Below, one piece after another: positions 8,342 to 17,452 of a stretch of DNA of 64,000 nucleotides. The notes under the pieces were generated by a model. The model did not search any database and was not told where the DNA came from. It saw nothing but the letters and a program-made list of their open reading frames with translations. The position numbers and the translations under genes are program-made. The number at the start of each line of letters is the position of its first letter. The first letter of the stretch is position 1. This DNA is from Serratia fonticola (lineage in GTDB: Bacteria > Pseudomonadota > Gammaproteobacteria > Enterobacterales > Enterobacteriaceae), in contig NZ_VFMK01000001.1 of NCBI RefSeq assembly GCF_006715025.1, positions 5,552,597-5,616,596 of the forward strand, in the 5' to 3' direction.

Positions 8342-10849
8342 ATGTTAAATATAACGCGTTGGCCACTTAGCCGAATTAATTTTTGCATTTCTATAATACT
8401 ATTCGGACTTCATTCATCGGCATACTCTGTAGAGTTCAATACCGACATATTGGATGCCGAAGATAGGAATAACATAGACTTGGCTCGCTTCGCTGAGGCT
8501 GGATATATTATTCCCGGCGATTACACGCTCGGCCTCATGGTTAATGAACACAATATTAAAGACGTCGACATCAGTTTTTTAGAGCGCCCACAAAAAGTAC
8601 AGGAAGAAAATAGCCACCCTCCGGTTGAGGCCTGTCTGACACGGCAACTACTCCCTTTTTTGGGACTAAAACCAGATGTTGAGGAGAAAGTGACATGGTG
8701 GCATGAGGGGACCTGTGCTGATTTCTCAGAACTACCTGGTATCGTCGTTCAGGGAGATATTTCTGCGGCAACCTTAAAAATTTCCGTACCACAGGCCTGG
8801 CTTGAATATCAGGATGCTAATTGGTTACCGCCTTCGCGTTGGGAGGATGGCGTGACGGGTGCGTTAGTTGATTATAATGTTAACAGCACGTTCACCCGCT
8901 CCAAATCAGGGGAGCAGTCCCAGAGCGTTAGCGGAACTGGCGTCGTTGGCGCTAACTTTGGCCCATGGCGGCTGCGTGGAGATTGGCAATCAAATTACAA
9001 TCGAACCGGTGGCAATAAACACAACACACAAAATAGTTTTGATTGGAGCAGGATCTACGCCTATCGCAGCTTGCGCGATCTAAGCGCAAAACTCACTATT
9101 GGCGAGGATTACCTGATATCCGATCTTTTCGATTCATGGCGTTATACCGGGATCTCAATGGTAAGCGATGACCGGATGCTGCCCCCTCGTCTGCGTGGTT
9201 ATGCGCCAGAAGTGACAGGCATCGCTAAAACGAATGCAAAAGTCATCATTAGCCAGCAAGGACGCGTCATTTATCAGACCACAGTAGCTTCTGGCCCTTT
9301 CAGGATCCAAGATCTCAGCGATTCCGTGAATGGGCAATTAGATGTAAAAGTAGAAGAGCAAGACGGCAGCGTACAGACTTTTCAGGTCGATACAGCCACA
9401 ATCCCTTATCTAACCCGCCCAGGTCAGGTTAGATATAAATTTTCGGCTGGCCGCCCCAGCACCTACGCTCACCATCTTGAAGGCCCGGCATTTGGCCAAG
9501 GGGAAGTATCGTGGGGTGTGACGAACGCGTGGTCGCTCTATGGAGGCGGAATTTTTGCAGGCCACTACAATGCTTTCGCTATTGGTATTGGTCGCGATCT
9601 ATGGGAACTTGGGGCGTTATCGGCAGATATTACGCAGTCCGTGGCACAATTCCCTAACGAAGGAAATAAACAAGGTAAATCATGGCGTCTCAGCTACTCC
9701 AAAAGATTTGATGAAATTAACAGTGAAGTGACCTTTGCTGGCTATCGATTCTCCGAGAGAAATTATATGTCCATGGGGGAATATCTCGATGCACGCTACT
9801 ATGGCAATACTGTTAACCATGATAAAGAATTATATACCGTTACTGCCAACAAAAACTTTGTTGATACACGGATGTCACTTTTTCTAAACTGGAGCCATCA
9901 AACCTATTGGGATAGGGAAGCCAGCGATCGATATAGTTTATCGTTGAGTAGCTATTTTGATCTGGGCAGTTGGAAGAATATGTCTGCCACAGTGAGTGCT
10001 GCACGCAGTGAATACAATGGGCGTAAGGATGATGCTGGATACCTTAATATCAGCATACCTTTCGGCGCCGGAACGATCAGTTATAACGGCGTTATCGCTA
10101 ACGACAGTTACGCTCAAACTGCCGGCTGGTATCAACGCCTTGATAATGGAGACAGCTATCGCTTGCAGGCAGGGACCAGAAATGGGCGTAACGATAGCAT
10201 GAGCTCACAGGCCAGCGCTTACTATGTGCACAATGGTGATACGGCAGATGTGACTACCAATATTTCTTGGATGCAGGATAATTACTCTTCAGCCGGTATT
10301 GCCCTATCCGGGGGGATGACAGCGACAACAGAAGGTGCAGCGCTCCATCCTGGAGGCATCCGTGGTGGGACACGAATGATGGTAAGCACAGATGGCGTAT
10401 CAGGCGTACCGGTCGAAAAATACGAACATACAAACCGTTATGGTATCGCAGTAGTTCCGGATGTTTCCAGCTACTACCGTGTAACAACATCGATTGATGT
10501 GAATAATTTACCTGAAGATATTGAAACGTCTGGTTCAGCCATTTCTGAAGCGGTACTGACCGAAGGAGCAATTGGCTTCAGGCGCTTTGATGTAATCAAA
10601 GGTGAAAAAATTATTGCCGTAATTAATCTCAAGGATGGTAGTCACCCACCATTCGGAGCCTCGGTCCGTAATGCACAGAATAAAGAGTTGGGGATTGTCA
10701 GTGAAGGCGGTCTAACATGGATTAGCGGTATAAATCCAAATGAAACTTTGAGTGTAAATTGGGGAAGCTCATCAAGCTGCATGATTCAAATCCCTAAAAT
10801 GATACCTCAAGGTCAGTTGTTACTGCCCTGCTTACAAAAACCTGAGTAA
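8342..10849 (+). CDS. Fimbrial outer-membrane usher
   Basis: Outer-membrane usher of 835 residues (FimD/PapC family) that receives chaperone-subunit complexes and secretes the growing fimbria. A signal peptide ends near SSAYS, followed by the N-terminal chaperone-binding domain (VEFNTDILDAEDRNNIDLARF). The middle holds the beta-barrel and plug region, with the family block RGYAPEVTGIAKTNAKVII near residues 284-302, and the C-terminal domain contains PPFGASVRNAQNKELGIVSEGG. The last Cys pair (SSSCMIQ..LLPCLQ) is typical. The length is within the usual range of about 800-880 and the frame is intact. Confidence 0.96.
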   Translation: MLNITRWPLSRINFCISIILFGLHSSAYSVEFNTDILDAEDRNNIDLARFAEAGYIIPGDYTLGLMVNEHNIKDVDISFLERPQKVQEENSHPPVEACLTRQLLPFLGLKPDVEEKVTWWHEGTCADFSELPGIVVQGDISAATLKISVPQAWLEYQDANWLPPSRWEDGVTGALVDYNVNSTFTRSKSGEQSQSVSGTGVVGANFGPWRLRGDWQSNYNRTGGNKHNTQNSFDWSRIYAYRSLRDLSAKLTIGEDYLISDLFDSWRYTGISMVSDDRMLPPRLRGYAPEVTGIAKTNAKVIISQQGRVIYQTTVASGPFRIQDLSDSVNGQLDVKVEEQDGSVQTFQVDTATIPYLTRPGQVRYKFSAGRPSTYAHHLEGPAFGQGEVSWGVTNAWSLYGGGIFAGHYNAFAIGIGRDLWELGALSADITQSVAQFPNEGNKQGKSWRLSYSKRFDEINSEVTFAGYRFSERNYMSMGEYLDARYYGNTVNHDKELYTVTANKNFVDTRMSLFLNWSHQTYWDREASDRYSLSLSSYFDLGSWKNMSATVSAARSEYNGRKDDAGYLNISIPFGAGTISYNGVIANDSYAQTAGWYQRLDNGDSYRLQAGTRNGRNDSMSSQASAYYVHNGDTADVTTNISWMQDNYSSAGIALSGGMTATTEGAALHPGGIRGGTRMMVSTDGVSGVPVEKYEHTNRYGIAVVPDVSSYYRVTTSIDVNNLPEDIETSGSAISEAVLTEGAIGFRRFDVIKGEKIIAVINLKDGSHPPFGASVRNAQNKELGIVSEGGLTWISGINPNETLSVNWGSSSSCMIQIPKMIPQGQLLLPCLQKPE

Positions 10850-10886
10850 AATGTGATATTTTTGGTAAAAGAGTGTACTAAAGATT

Positions 10887-11594
10887 ATGTTAATGAAAAA
10901 TATTTTAGCTATTGCGCTTATAGCATCAACGTCATCTGCAAATGCGGCAATAGCCTTAGATCGAACCAGGATCATTTTCCCAGGTAATGCGAAAAGTATC
11001 ACTTTAACGATTACCAATGAAAATAAAGAGATACCTTATCTCGCACAATCATGGTTAGAAAACAAGAAAGGCGAAAAAATTTCAGCGCCCTTCCTTATCA
11101 CGCCACCACTACAACGCGTGGAGGGTGGAAAAAATGCGATAATTCGTATTAATAACATTGACACGGGGTCGTTACCGCAGGATAGGGAATCGGTATATTG
11201 GTTCTCAGTAAGAGAAGTTCCACCTAAAAGCGACAAGCCCAATGTTCTACAGGTAGCGCTTCAGACAAAAATAAAACTATTTTATCGGCCTGAAGGGATT
11301 ATCCCTGATAAATCAGCGCGATGGGATGATCAGCTCATTCTGCATCCTACATCAGGGGGCTTTAATGTCGAAAACCCGACACCTTATTATGTCACCATAC
11401 TTGCTATCACTGGCGGTGAGAAAGATATCGTCGATAAAGAATTTAAACCGGTGATGCTGGCTCCAAAATCGACTTCGCTGGTAGCATCAAAAACATTCAA
11501 AACACCGTATGTAACAACAATTAATGACTACGGCGGCAAACCAAAGTTGCCATTTAAATGTAACGGTAACTCATGTAAAGCCGTAAAGTCCTGA
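10887..11594 (+). CDS. Periplasmic fimbrial chaperone (first copy)
   Basis: PapD-like periplasmic chaperone of 235 residues that caps pilin subunits and brings them to the usher. Signal peptide to about ANA, then the first Ig-like domain with the signature IALDRTRIIFPGNAKSITLT, the conserved Arg and Lys of the subunit-binding cleft (DRTR; LQTKIKLFYRP near residue 130) and the motif QDRESVYWFSVREVPP. An alternative start MKNILA lies two codons in. It directly follows the usher. A second, clearly different chaperone gene lies 1.1 kb downstream, which is unusual. Confidence 0.95.
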   Translation: MLMKNILAIALIASTSSANAAIALDRTRIIFPGNAKSITLTITNENKEIPYLAQSWLENKKGEKISAPFLITPPLQRVEGGKNAIIRINNIDTGSLPQDRESVYWFSVREVPPKSDKPNVLQVALQTKIKLFYRPEGIIPDKSARWDDQLILHPTSGGFNVENPTPYYVTILAITGGEKDIVDKEFKPVMLAPKSTSLVASKTFKTPYVTTINDYGGKPKLPFKCNGNSCKAVKS

Positions 11595-11625
11595 TGACCT
11601 AGCATCAAAAAAAAAGGCAACCGCC

Positions 11626-12228
11626 ATGAATTTAAATATAAATCTTGCTTGCCTGGCAATATTTATAGCCTTCAGTCTATGTATAAATACACTCGCATAT
11701 GGAGGTAAACAAGATAATTGGGATGTGTATGGTCTTAATGGTGAAGTTCACATGAATGTAGGGCTAGTGGAAAGCCCCTGTTCATTGGATATAGCATCAT
11801 CCAGTACCGAGATTGACTTGGGGAGTATTACCCAAAGACAATTAAATAAGGCGGGTAGACATTCAACGTCAATACCGGTACACATTATGTTGAATGATTG
11901 TATGTTCAATAATAACGTACGGTCTACAACGCATGGTGATAATTTGTACTTTATCCAATCTCAACCGTCAGTCATGTTAAAAATTTTTGGCGATGAAGAT
12001 CAGGACGAACCCTCTTTATTCAAAATTTACGGTGATAATGAAGGTGTAGCACTACGTATTGAGGATATGGAACATAAGGCAATACATCCAGGGGAACCAA
12101 GTCGGCCTCAACTTTTACTTCCTGGTAGGAACGACCTTGTTTTATATGTTCAACTCAGTAGAACAACTAAGCCGTTATCCGCTGGCGCATTTCGGGCTGT
12201 GATAAATATCGAGTTAGAGTACAACTGA
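11626..12228 (+). CDS. Fimbrial subunit (minor pilin)
   Basis: A 200-residue pilin-like protein. The signal peptide runs to about LAYG, and the mature part contains GEVHMNVGLVESPCSLD, IDLGSI, a second Cys (MLNDCMFN) and the C-terminal strand AVINIELEYN with a Tyr next to the last residue. It is longer than the neighbouring pilins because of an insertion near residues 90-125. The stop overlaps the start of the next pilin (TGATG), so the two are likely coupled. Probably a tip or adaptor subunit; the exact place is not known. Confidence 0.82.
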   Translation: MNLNINLACLAIFIAFSLCINTLAYGGKQDNWDVYGLNGEVHMNVGLVESPCSLDIASSSTEIDLGSITQRQLNKAGRHSTSIPVHIMLNDCMFNNNVRSTTHGDNLYFIQSQPSVMLKIFGDEDQDEPSLFKIYGDNEGVALRIEDMEHKAIHPGEPSRPQLLLPGRNDLVLYVQLSRTTKPLSAGAFRAVINIELEYN

Positions 12229-12728
12229 TGAAAAAAGTATTGTTTATCACAGGGCTATTTTTTTTCGTAGGGAATGTGCTTGCTGATACAGATGTCAACT
12301 TTAAAGGAACATTAATCGTTGACCCTTGTATTGTGAGCACCTCTTCTGCTGAGCAAACGATAGAGTTTGGCAATATTGCAGCAAGTACCTTTATCAACCA
12401 TAACCGCAGTGCTGGGGAACGCTTTAAAATTACGCTAGCGGAGTGTGATTTATCTTTGGGCTCAACAGTTTCAATCACTTTTAATGGTACTGCAGCAGGA
12501 CAACAGCCGGATGCCTTTTCTGTTACAGGAACTGCGGAAGGGATAGGTATCGCGTTAGAAGATGCTGAAGGAAAGACGATAACTCCAAACGTTTCACTGG
12601 AGTCATCACCATTAAACGCGGGAGAAACAGTCCTTGAGTATATGGCATATGTTCAGGGGCCAGACTACAAGGGAATTAAGCAAGGTTCATTTGTATCGCA
12701 AGTGACATTTACACTTGCCTATGAATAA
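12228..12728 (+). CDS. Fimbrial subunit (minor pilin)
   Basis: A 166-residue pilin with signal peptide MKKVLFITGLFFFVGNVLA and mature start DTDVNFKGTLIVDPC. The disulfide cysteines (VDPCIV and LAECDL), the block EFGNIAASTF and the C-terminal strand SQVTFTLAYE identify the pilin family. It is closer in pattern to the major pilin than the other minor subunits are. Coupled to the preceding gene by a 1-base overlap. Confidence 0.88.
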   Translation: MKKVLFITGLFFFVGNVLADTDVNFKGTLIVDPCIVSTSSAEQTIEFGNIAASTFINHNRSAGERFKITLAECDLSLGSTVSITFNGTAAGQQPDAFSVTGTAEGIGIALEDAEGKTITPNVSLESSPLNAGETVLEYMAYVQGPDYKGIKQGSFVSQVTFTLAYE

Positions 12729-12738
12729 GGTTAATTTT

Positions 12739-13512
12739 ATGCACATTCGGTTTAGCTCCTTAATAATATTGGCTCTCTCTGCCAGCGTCTCATTTTCTCT
12801 TAATGCCGCCTTAACGGTAGACCGTTCTCGTCTTGTTATTAACGAAGGCGATAAATCCATCAAAGTTAATGTCACGAATCAGAACGCACAAGATCCTTAC
12901 CTGGCTCAAGGCTGGATAGAGGATGAGAATGAGAAAAAACTATCCGGTCCTCTGATGGTGCTTCCTCCGATCCAACGAATAGAAGCAGGAGGGAAAGCAT
13001 TGCTCAGGATCCAGACAATACCAGACGTTCAAAACCTACCTAAAGATCGGGAAAGCGTTTTCTTTTTTAACCTGCGGGAAATCCCCCCCAAAAATACCAA
13101 ATCGAATGTCTTGACATTAGCAATACAAACAAGATTGAAAGTGTTCTATCGGCCTGCAGCTATACAGGTAGCGCGTAATGCAGATACTGTTCCAGGGACT
13201 GAGACTCTCACTCTGGTCAAAAAGGGGAACGGTTATTTCATTGATAACCCAACCCCCTACCATTTCTCCTTTGTAGAGTTACGCGATGGTTTACAAGGTA
13301 ATACTGTAGATAGCTTTAAACCACTAATGGCTGCCCCCTACTCGGAAACACACTTACTGGATTCATCATCATTAGCCAGTAAAACGCCGGTACTGATGTT
13401 CATTAACGATCATGGAGGCCAGCGCCTGTTACCGTTTAACTGCTCTGGCAATCTTTGTAAAGCTGGCAAAGTTATGATAGCCGCCTCTAAAGCAGGAACA
13501 CCCAATGTATAA
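12739..13512 (+). CDS. Periplasmic fimbrial chaperone (second copy)
   Basis: A second PapD-like chaperone, 257 residues from ATG 12739, which has AAGG eight bases upstream; in-frame alternatives exist at 12721 (ATG) and 12715 (TTG). Signal peptide MHIRFSSLIILALSASVSFS..NA, then ALTVDRSRLVINEGDKSIKV, the cleft residues (DRSR; IQTRLKVFYRP), and PKDRESVFFFNLREIPP. The second domain ends with the disulfide-forming NCSGNLC. It differs substantially from the first chaperone, so this is not a recent duplication. It may serve the minor or tip subunits encoded next to it. Confidence 0.94.
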   Translation: MHIRFSSLIILALSASVSFSLNAALTVDRSRLVINEGDKSIKVNVTNQNAQDPYLAQGWIEDENEKKLSGPLMVLPPIQRIEAGGKALLRIQTIPDVQNLPKDRESVFFFNLREIPPKNTKSNVLTLAIQTRLKVFYRPAAIQVARNADTVPGTETLTLVKKGNGYFIDNPTPYHFSFVELRDGLQGNTVDSFKPLMAAPYSETHLLDSSSLASKTPVLMFINDHGGQRLLPFNCSGNLCKAGKVMIAASKAGTPNV

Positions 13513-14026
13513 GACCGCAATGAGCAAAGTATCTAGACTATTGCTGGTTATTCCGTTTATTACCTGGTTCACAGCGACCTTTGCCGCGACTGAACAAGGT
13601 ACCACGGTAAACGTTACAGGAACGTTGATCGACCCACCACCTTGCTTTCTGAATGAGGAACAACCTCTGGAAGTTAATTTTGGTGATAAAGTCGGGATTA
13701 AAAAAGTTGCTACCGGAATCTACCGACAACCACTAGACATTGAGGTTCGATGTGAAGAATCAAGTAAACCCTGGCAATTGGTGATCTCCTGGTATGGAAA
13801 TACGGCAACGTTTGATGCCGATAATGCAACCATTATCACAGCTGAACAGGCTGATTTAGGCGTAAAGCTATACGCAGATGGTAAAGCTTTTCCACTTAAA
13901 ACGTTATTAAAAGTCAATGCTAGCGCGCTACCAAAATTAGAGGCGGTATTGGTCCAAAGAGAAGGCATAGAGCTAAAAGAAGGGTCATTTACTGCCCGCG
14001 GCGTATTAAGAGCTGAATATCAATAG
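13505..14026 (+). CDS. Fimbrial adaptor/minor subunit
   Basis: A 173-residue pilin-like protein. The start at 13505 overlaps the chaperone stop by 8 bp and has AGGA seven bases upstream; a second ATG lies at 13520. Signal peptide to about TFA, then the segment GTLIDPPPCFLNEEQPLEVN, EVRCEE with the second Cys, and the C-terminal strand GVLRAEYQ. The DPPPC block and the short length resemble the adaptor-type minor pilins (PapF/PapK/MrpF style) that link rod and adhesin. That role is inferred. Confidence 0.85.
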   Translation: MYKTAMSKVSRLLLVIPFITWFTATFAATEQGTTVNVTGTLIDPPPCFLNEEQPLEVNFGDKVGIKKVATGIYRQPLDIEVRCEESSKPWQLVISWYGNTATFDADNATIITAEQADLGVKLYADGKAFPLKTLLKVNASALPKLEAVLVQREGIELKEGSFTARGVLRAEYQ

Positions 14027-14113
14027 CCCTAAGGTTAAGATTAACCGTGCAGATAACTCATTAACTTACAATGTCGTCTTTGCAATAACACCCTTACATT
14101 TAATTAAGCCGAG

Positions 14114-14671
14114 ATGGACACAATGGTATTTTCAAAAAACATTTATAGAGTGAAAGGTGTTCTTTACAAAAGAATCCACTTATTTATCGGGATATTAATC
14201 ATTTTAGGATGCTATAGCAATAAAGTATTTTGTGCCATAGACCATGGCTTCTTGGATATCAATATTCATGGTGAACTGTATGCGCCTATGTGCAAAATTA
14301 ATAATGGGGCTGATATTGATGTCGACTATGGTACGATAAAAGTCGATAGCCTTGATAATGACCAAGATATCATTCCGCTAGACTATAACATTCAATGTGA
14401 AGGTGTCAGCACAAACAACTCCGTGTCTATAACGGCCAGCGGTGATGCCGCTGGCTTTGATACCGATAAAGCGACGGTAAAGACTAACGAGTTCGCTAAC
14501 TTAGGTGTGAAAGTATATATAGACAACAAACCAATGGTTTTGGGAAATAAATATAGCGTGAAGCTCTCAACCTTACCGGTTGTTGCAGTGCAATTACTAA
14601 AACAAAAAAACACTACGGTAACGAGTGGTGATTTCAGTGCAAAGATAATATTGACCGCAACATATAACTAA
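14114..14671 (+). CDS. Fimbrial minor subunit near the tip adhesin
   Basis: A 185-residue pilin-like protein with a long N-terminal hydrophobic signal region (residues about 22-41) preceded by a basic stretch. The mature part has DINIHGELYAPMCKIN, the block DVDYGTIKVDSL, a second Cys (NIQCEG) and the C-terminal strand AKIILTATYN. A second possible start (MVFSK) lies at 14123. It is placed directly before the adhesin, as adaptor subunits FimG and FimF are in type 1 clusters; the equivalence is inference. Confidence 0.82.
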   Translation: MDTMVFSKNIYRVKGVLYKRIHLFIGILIILGCYSNKVFCAIDHGFLDINIHGELYAPMCKINNGADIDVDYGTIKVDSLDNDQDIIPLDYNIQCEGVSTNNSVSITASGDAAGFDTDKATVKTNEFANLGVKVYIDNKPMVLGNKYSVKLSTLPVVAVQLLKQKNTTVTSGDFSAKIILTATYN

Positions 14672-14694
14672 ACAATCCTTTATGAGATTCTGAG

Positions 14695-15630
14695 ATGAAA
14701 AAGGTTCAAATTCTTGTAGCCCTCATTTTTTGTTTCGTCAGTCGTTCAGTTATGGCATTTAGTTGCCAACTGAATGGAGTCGACCTCCCTAATGGGAGTA
14801 CAGCTAGTATCACCGTTCCTGTTGGTCCTGAGATTGTTAGTGGTAAAAATATTATCATTGATTTCTCAAAGTATGTTAGCTGTGCAGTAACGGGAGTTAA
14901 CTATGGTTTTATTGACTATATTCGCACCTATGCAGTGAATAGCAATGGATCCATTGTCTTCGAGAACAAACTATATGGTAAAGATGGAGGCTCGACAATT
15001 AACGGTAGTAGCTATAACATTCCAGTACCTGCAGGCATTCATATTTATACCCTTGACACTTATTATAAATACGTTCCGTTACCTATTGAATCATATTTGA
15101 ATGTTGGTAGCGAACCTGATGGGGTTGAAATAAAAGCGGGTGACTTACTCTTAACGTTAGGAATGAAACAAACCAACAATATAGATAATACTTATAACCT
15201 TTACACATGGAAAGTGTACGCGGCTAACGACACTTATGTCTCATTATCAAGCTGTAAGATAAACAACAACAGCACGATGGATGTTGACTTTGGCAGCCTA
15301 AATAGTGCGGATATTGACCAAGGCGTAAGTCACACGATTGAAAAACCTGTAAATTATTCTTGCGATAATTCCGTTAACCATACGGTTGCTCTTAAGTTAA
15401 TTCCTGCCACTAATGGGAATGATTTTACGACAACCACAGAAGGTCTGAATGTTGATATTTATAGAGGAAGTGAGAAACTTAAGCCAAACACCTTTTTTTA
15501 TACAGACTTAAACAATGGCTCAGGCAATGACACATTAACATTCTCTTTAGTTAAAGATAAAAATTATCAGGACAAAGTTAAAGATGGCGCATTTAGCAGC
15601 AATATCATTCTAGTCATGTCCAATCCTTAA
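14695..15630 (+). CDS. FimH-like two-domain tip adhesin
   Basis: A 311-residue protein with signal peptide MKKVQILVALIFCFVSRSVMA and a mature N-terminal Phe (FSCQLNG), as in FimH. The first domain shows FimH landmarks: IIIDFSKYVSC, a downstream IDY, GSSYNIPVP, GVEIKAGDLLLTL and KQTNN. The second domain (from about residue 185) is a pilin domain with SSCKINNNSTMDVDFGSLN. FimH pocket residues Phe1, Asp54, Gln133 and Asn135 have counterparts, while Asn46, Asp47, Asp140 and Phe142 do not, by hand alignment. The end ...ILVMSNP lacks the usual terminal Tyr. Likely a lectin at the fimbrial tip with a changed sugar preference. Confidence 0.85.
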   Translation: MKKVQILVALIFCFVSRSVMAFSCQLNGVDLPNGSTASITVPVGPEIVSGKNIIIDFSKYVSCAVTGVNYGFIDYIRTYAVNSNGSIVFENKLYGKDGGSTINGSSYNIPVPAGIHIYTLDTYYKYVPLPIESYLNVGSEPDGVEIKAGDLLLTLGMKQTNNIDNTYNLYTWKVYAANDTYVSLSSCKINNNSTMDVDFGSLNSADIDQGVSHTIEKPVNYSCDNSVNHTVALKLIPATNGNDFTTTTEGLNVDIYRGSEKLKPNTFFYTDLNNGSGNDTLTFSLVKDKNYQDKVKDGAFSSNIILVMSNP

Positions 15631-16034
15631 TGTTAATTCGGGTAATAAGCCATATATAAGTCAGGAGACCGTATTCCTGACCGCTTCCTTTTGCTAGAAC
15701 TTTTACACCTCAGAAAGTGCATGGTTATTACCCCCTCGACAACATAAACGTAATAACCATCACTCAACAAAATCTCCTCTAAACGCCTCCTCGCCTCCTC
15801 TCAACAAACAGTTTCTACCCTCATGACCTCCTCCTTGGATTCACACATTGTAAAACCAGTGTTGGACAATGCATTTACCAAAATCCTGAGTTATGTATCA
15901 CCTAATGCTAGGCATCTCCCCCCCACGATAATATATTTACAACTAATTTTTAATTTACATGCTATAATTTAACTGGATTGAAAAGTGAACATTAACACGA
16001 AAAATAATCTAGAGAATGTTGTGTAGGATTGAGC
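15631..16034. other. Intergenic region between adhesin and regulator
   Basis: 404 bp without a gene. It has a 7-bp stem hairpin at 15660-15681 (GTCAGGA..TCCTGAC) followed by a weakly T-rich tract, a possible end of the structural operon. It also has a perfect 11-bp inverted repeat, ATGGTTATTAC at 15721-15731 with its complement at 15750-15760. The 15960-16030 stretch is AT-rich and probably holds the regulator promoter. An AGGA site precedes the ATG at 16035. Confidence 0.5.
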
Positions 16035-16784
16035 ATGCAATTTTTAATAAATAACTCTGTCACATTCAGTTCAATTGACGGGTCTCTTTTTAACAATGAG
16101 AATAAAGATAACATTGTTATTTTACCTCTCATGGCTTCCCGTGTATTTACCTTTTTACTGACGAATGCAGGAAAGGTCGTTCCTAGGGATGAAATTTTCA
16201 ATTATGCTTGGGAAAATAGAAACCTAGTTGCATCTAATAACAGTTTAACTCAGTATATATCGACGATTCGCCGTACGTTACTGGAAGTAAACTGTAATGA
16301 AGAAATTATTGAAACCATCCCTAAGAAAGGGTTCTATATTTCTGAAAAAATTGTAACGGAAATACAATGCAATGAAGATTACATCATAAGCCAAAATAAT
16401 CCAATAAAAAAATCAATGCTATTTCCATTGCTAGCCATGATCGCCATGATGATTACCTTAATATTTTACCAATTATATTCTTATCATGAACGCGTTTTGA
16501 GCAGAGAGTTACTCTATCTCGGAAAAATTGACAGTTGTCGTGTTTACATCCTGGAAAAAACAGCAGATAGTAATAAAGAAAGAATACTGAATAGCATTCG
16601 AAGAATAATAGAAACACCGCAATATAATATAGGTTGCATTGATAAGTTATCGTACATATACAAATCCGATGAGTTTTTTTTGTTTGATGGAAAAGGACGT
16701 GCTTTTATAAGCCGTTGTAACATTCCCGAAGAAATAAGACCGACTATTTCCGAATGCAAGGGTATATATATTCATGCGCGTTAA
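16035..16784 (+). CDS. Membrane-bound winged-helix (ToxR/CadC-like) regulator
   Basis: A 249-residue protein with an N-terminal OmpR-type winged-helix DNA-binding domain (about residues 1-107). Evidence is the segment RVFTFLLTNAGKVVPRDEIF, the recognition region NNSLTQYISTIRRTL and the wing IIETIPKKGFYIS. A single hydrophobic segment follows at about 133-153 (MLFPLLAMIAMMITLIFYQL), and the rest is periplasmic with four cysteines. This is the architecture of one-component membrane regulators. ATG 16035 has AGGA at 16025-16028; a TTG at 16029 is too close to that site. It overlaps the next gene by 11 bp, so both are likely co-translated. Probably regulates the fimbrial operon. Confidence 0.88.
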   Translation: MQFLINNSVTFSSIDGSLFNNENKDNIVILPLMASRVFTFLLTNAGKVVPRDEIFNYAWENRNLVASNNSLTQYISTIRRTLLEVNCNEEIIETIPKKGFYISEKIVTEIQCNEDYIISQNNPIKKSMLFPLLAMIAMMITLIFYQLYSYHERVLSRELLYLGKIDSCRVYILEKTADSNKERILNSIRRIIETPQYNIGCIDKLSYIYKSDEFFLFDGKGRAFISRCNIPEEIRPTISECKGIYIHAR

Positions 16785-17253
16785 AAAATTGAAATTGCTC
16801 ACAGCCATTTTGTCATTGCTGTTTATCTCCAATCTTCTCATTTACTTCGAACGCTATCTTTATGTCGAGAATATCGATTGCGACTCTTCTCTAAGCATAC
16901 CTATTATGCGAGATGGCTATAATTTCAGCGGAACGATACATATGACATTTAAACCCAATGGAAGTGGTTCTGTAGCTATGACAGGGAGTCTGGCTCGTAG
17001 CGGAGGTAAACAGAGCTATGATATTCTAAGAACAGTCTATTTTGATTATATCTATGATAACTACAGTTATTTGACTCTTTCTAATTTTGTCGTAAAGAAA
17101 AATATTACTGACGATACGGCGGAAGCTTTGTTTAACAACGTTTTGTTTGATTTTTCTTCGGCATCAAGACAAATCAGGGTTGAAAAATTAAATGATAACG
17201 CTTATCTGATTGAAAATGCGTTTTCCCCCGTTTTCATTTGCATCAAAAAATAG
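16774..17253 (+). CDS. FidL-like membrane-anchored protein
   Basis: A 159-residue protein with one N-terminal membrane anchor (about residues 6-26) and a periplasmic domain containing two cysteines (NIDCDSS, VFICIKK). Its overlap with a ToxR-like winged-helix gene and its Cys-bounded beta-rich domain fit the FidL-like family. Genes of this family sit next to such regulators near fimbrial clusters and may act as their periplasmic partner, as ToxS does for ToxR. The function is inferred from arrangement; the family name is from pattern recognition only. Confidence 0.65.
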   Translation: MRVKKLKLLTAILSLLFISNLLIYFERYLYVENIDCDSSLSIPIMRDGYNFSGTIHMTFKPNGSGSVAMTGSLARSGGKQSYDILRTVYFDYIYDNYSYLTLSNFVVKKNITDDTAEALFNNVLFDFSSASRQIRVEKLNDNAYLIENAFSPVFICIKK

Positions 17254-17452
17254 TTAAGGGCGCATTGATAATTTGTCGCGCCCCATATCGAGGGCTACTA
17301 GCATCGCGACACCCAATATAAAAACATTAAAAACAACAAGAAATCAGAATAAAAACCTATATTTCACCACAATTTCAAATATATATATAAGAATTTTCTC
17401 AGCTATTTTATTTTTACACCCTGTTTTCAGAATGTTTAAATGAGAGAATAGT

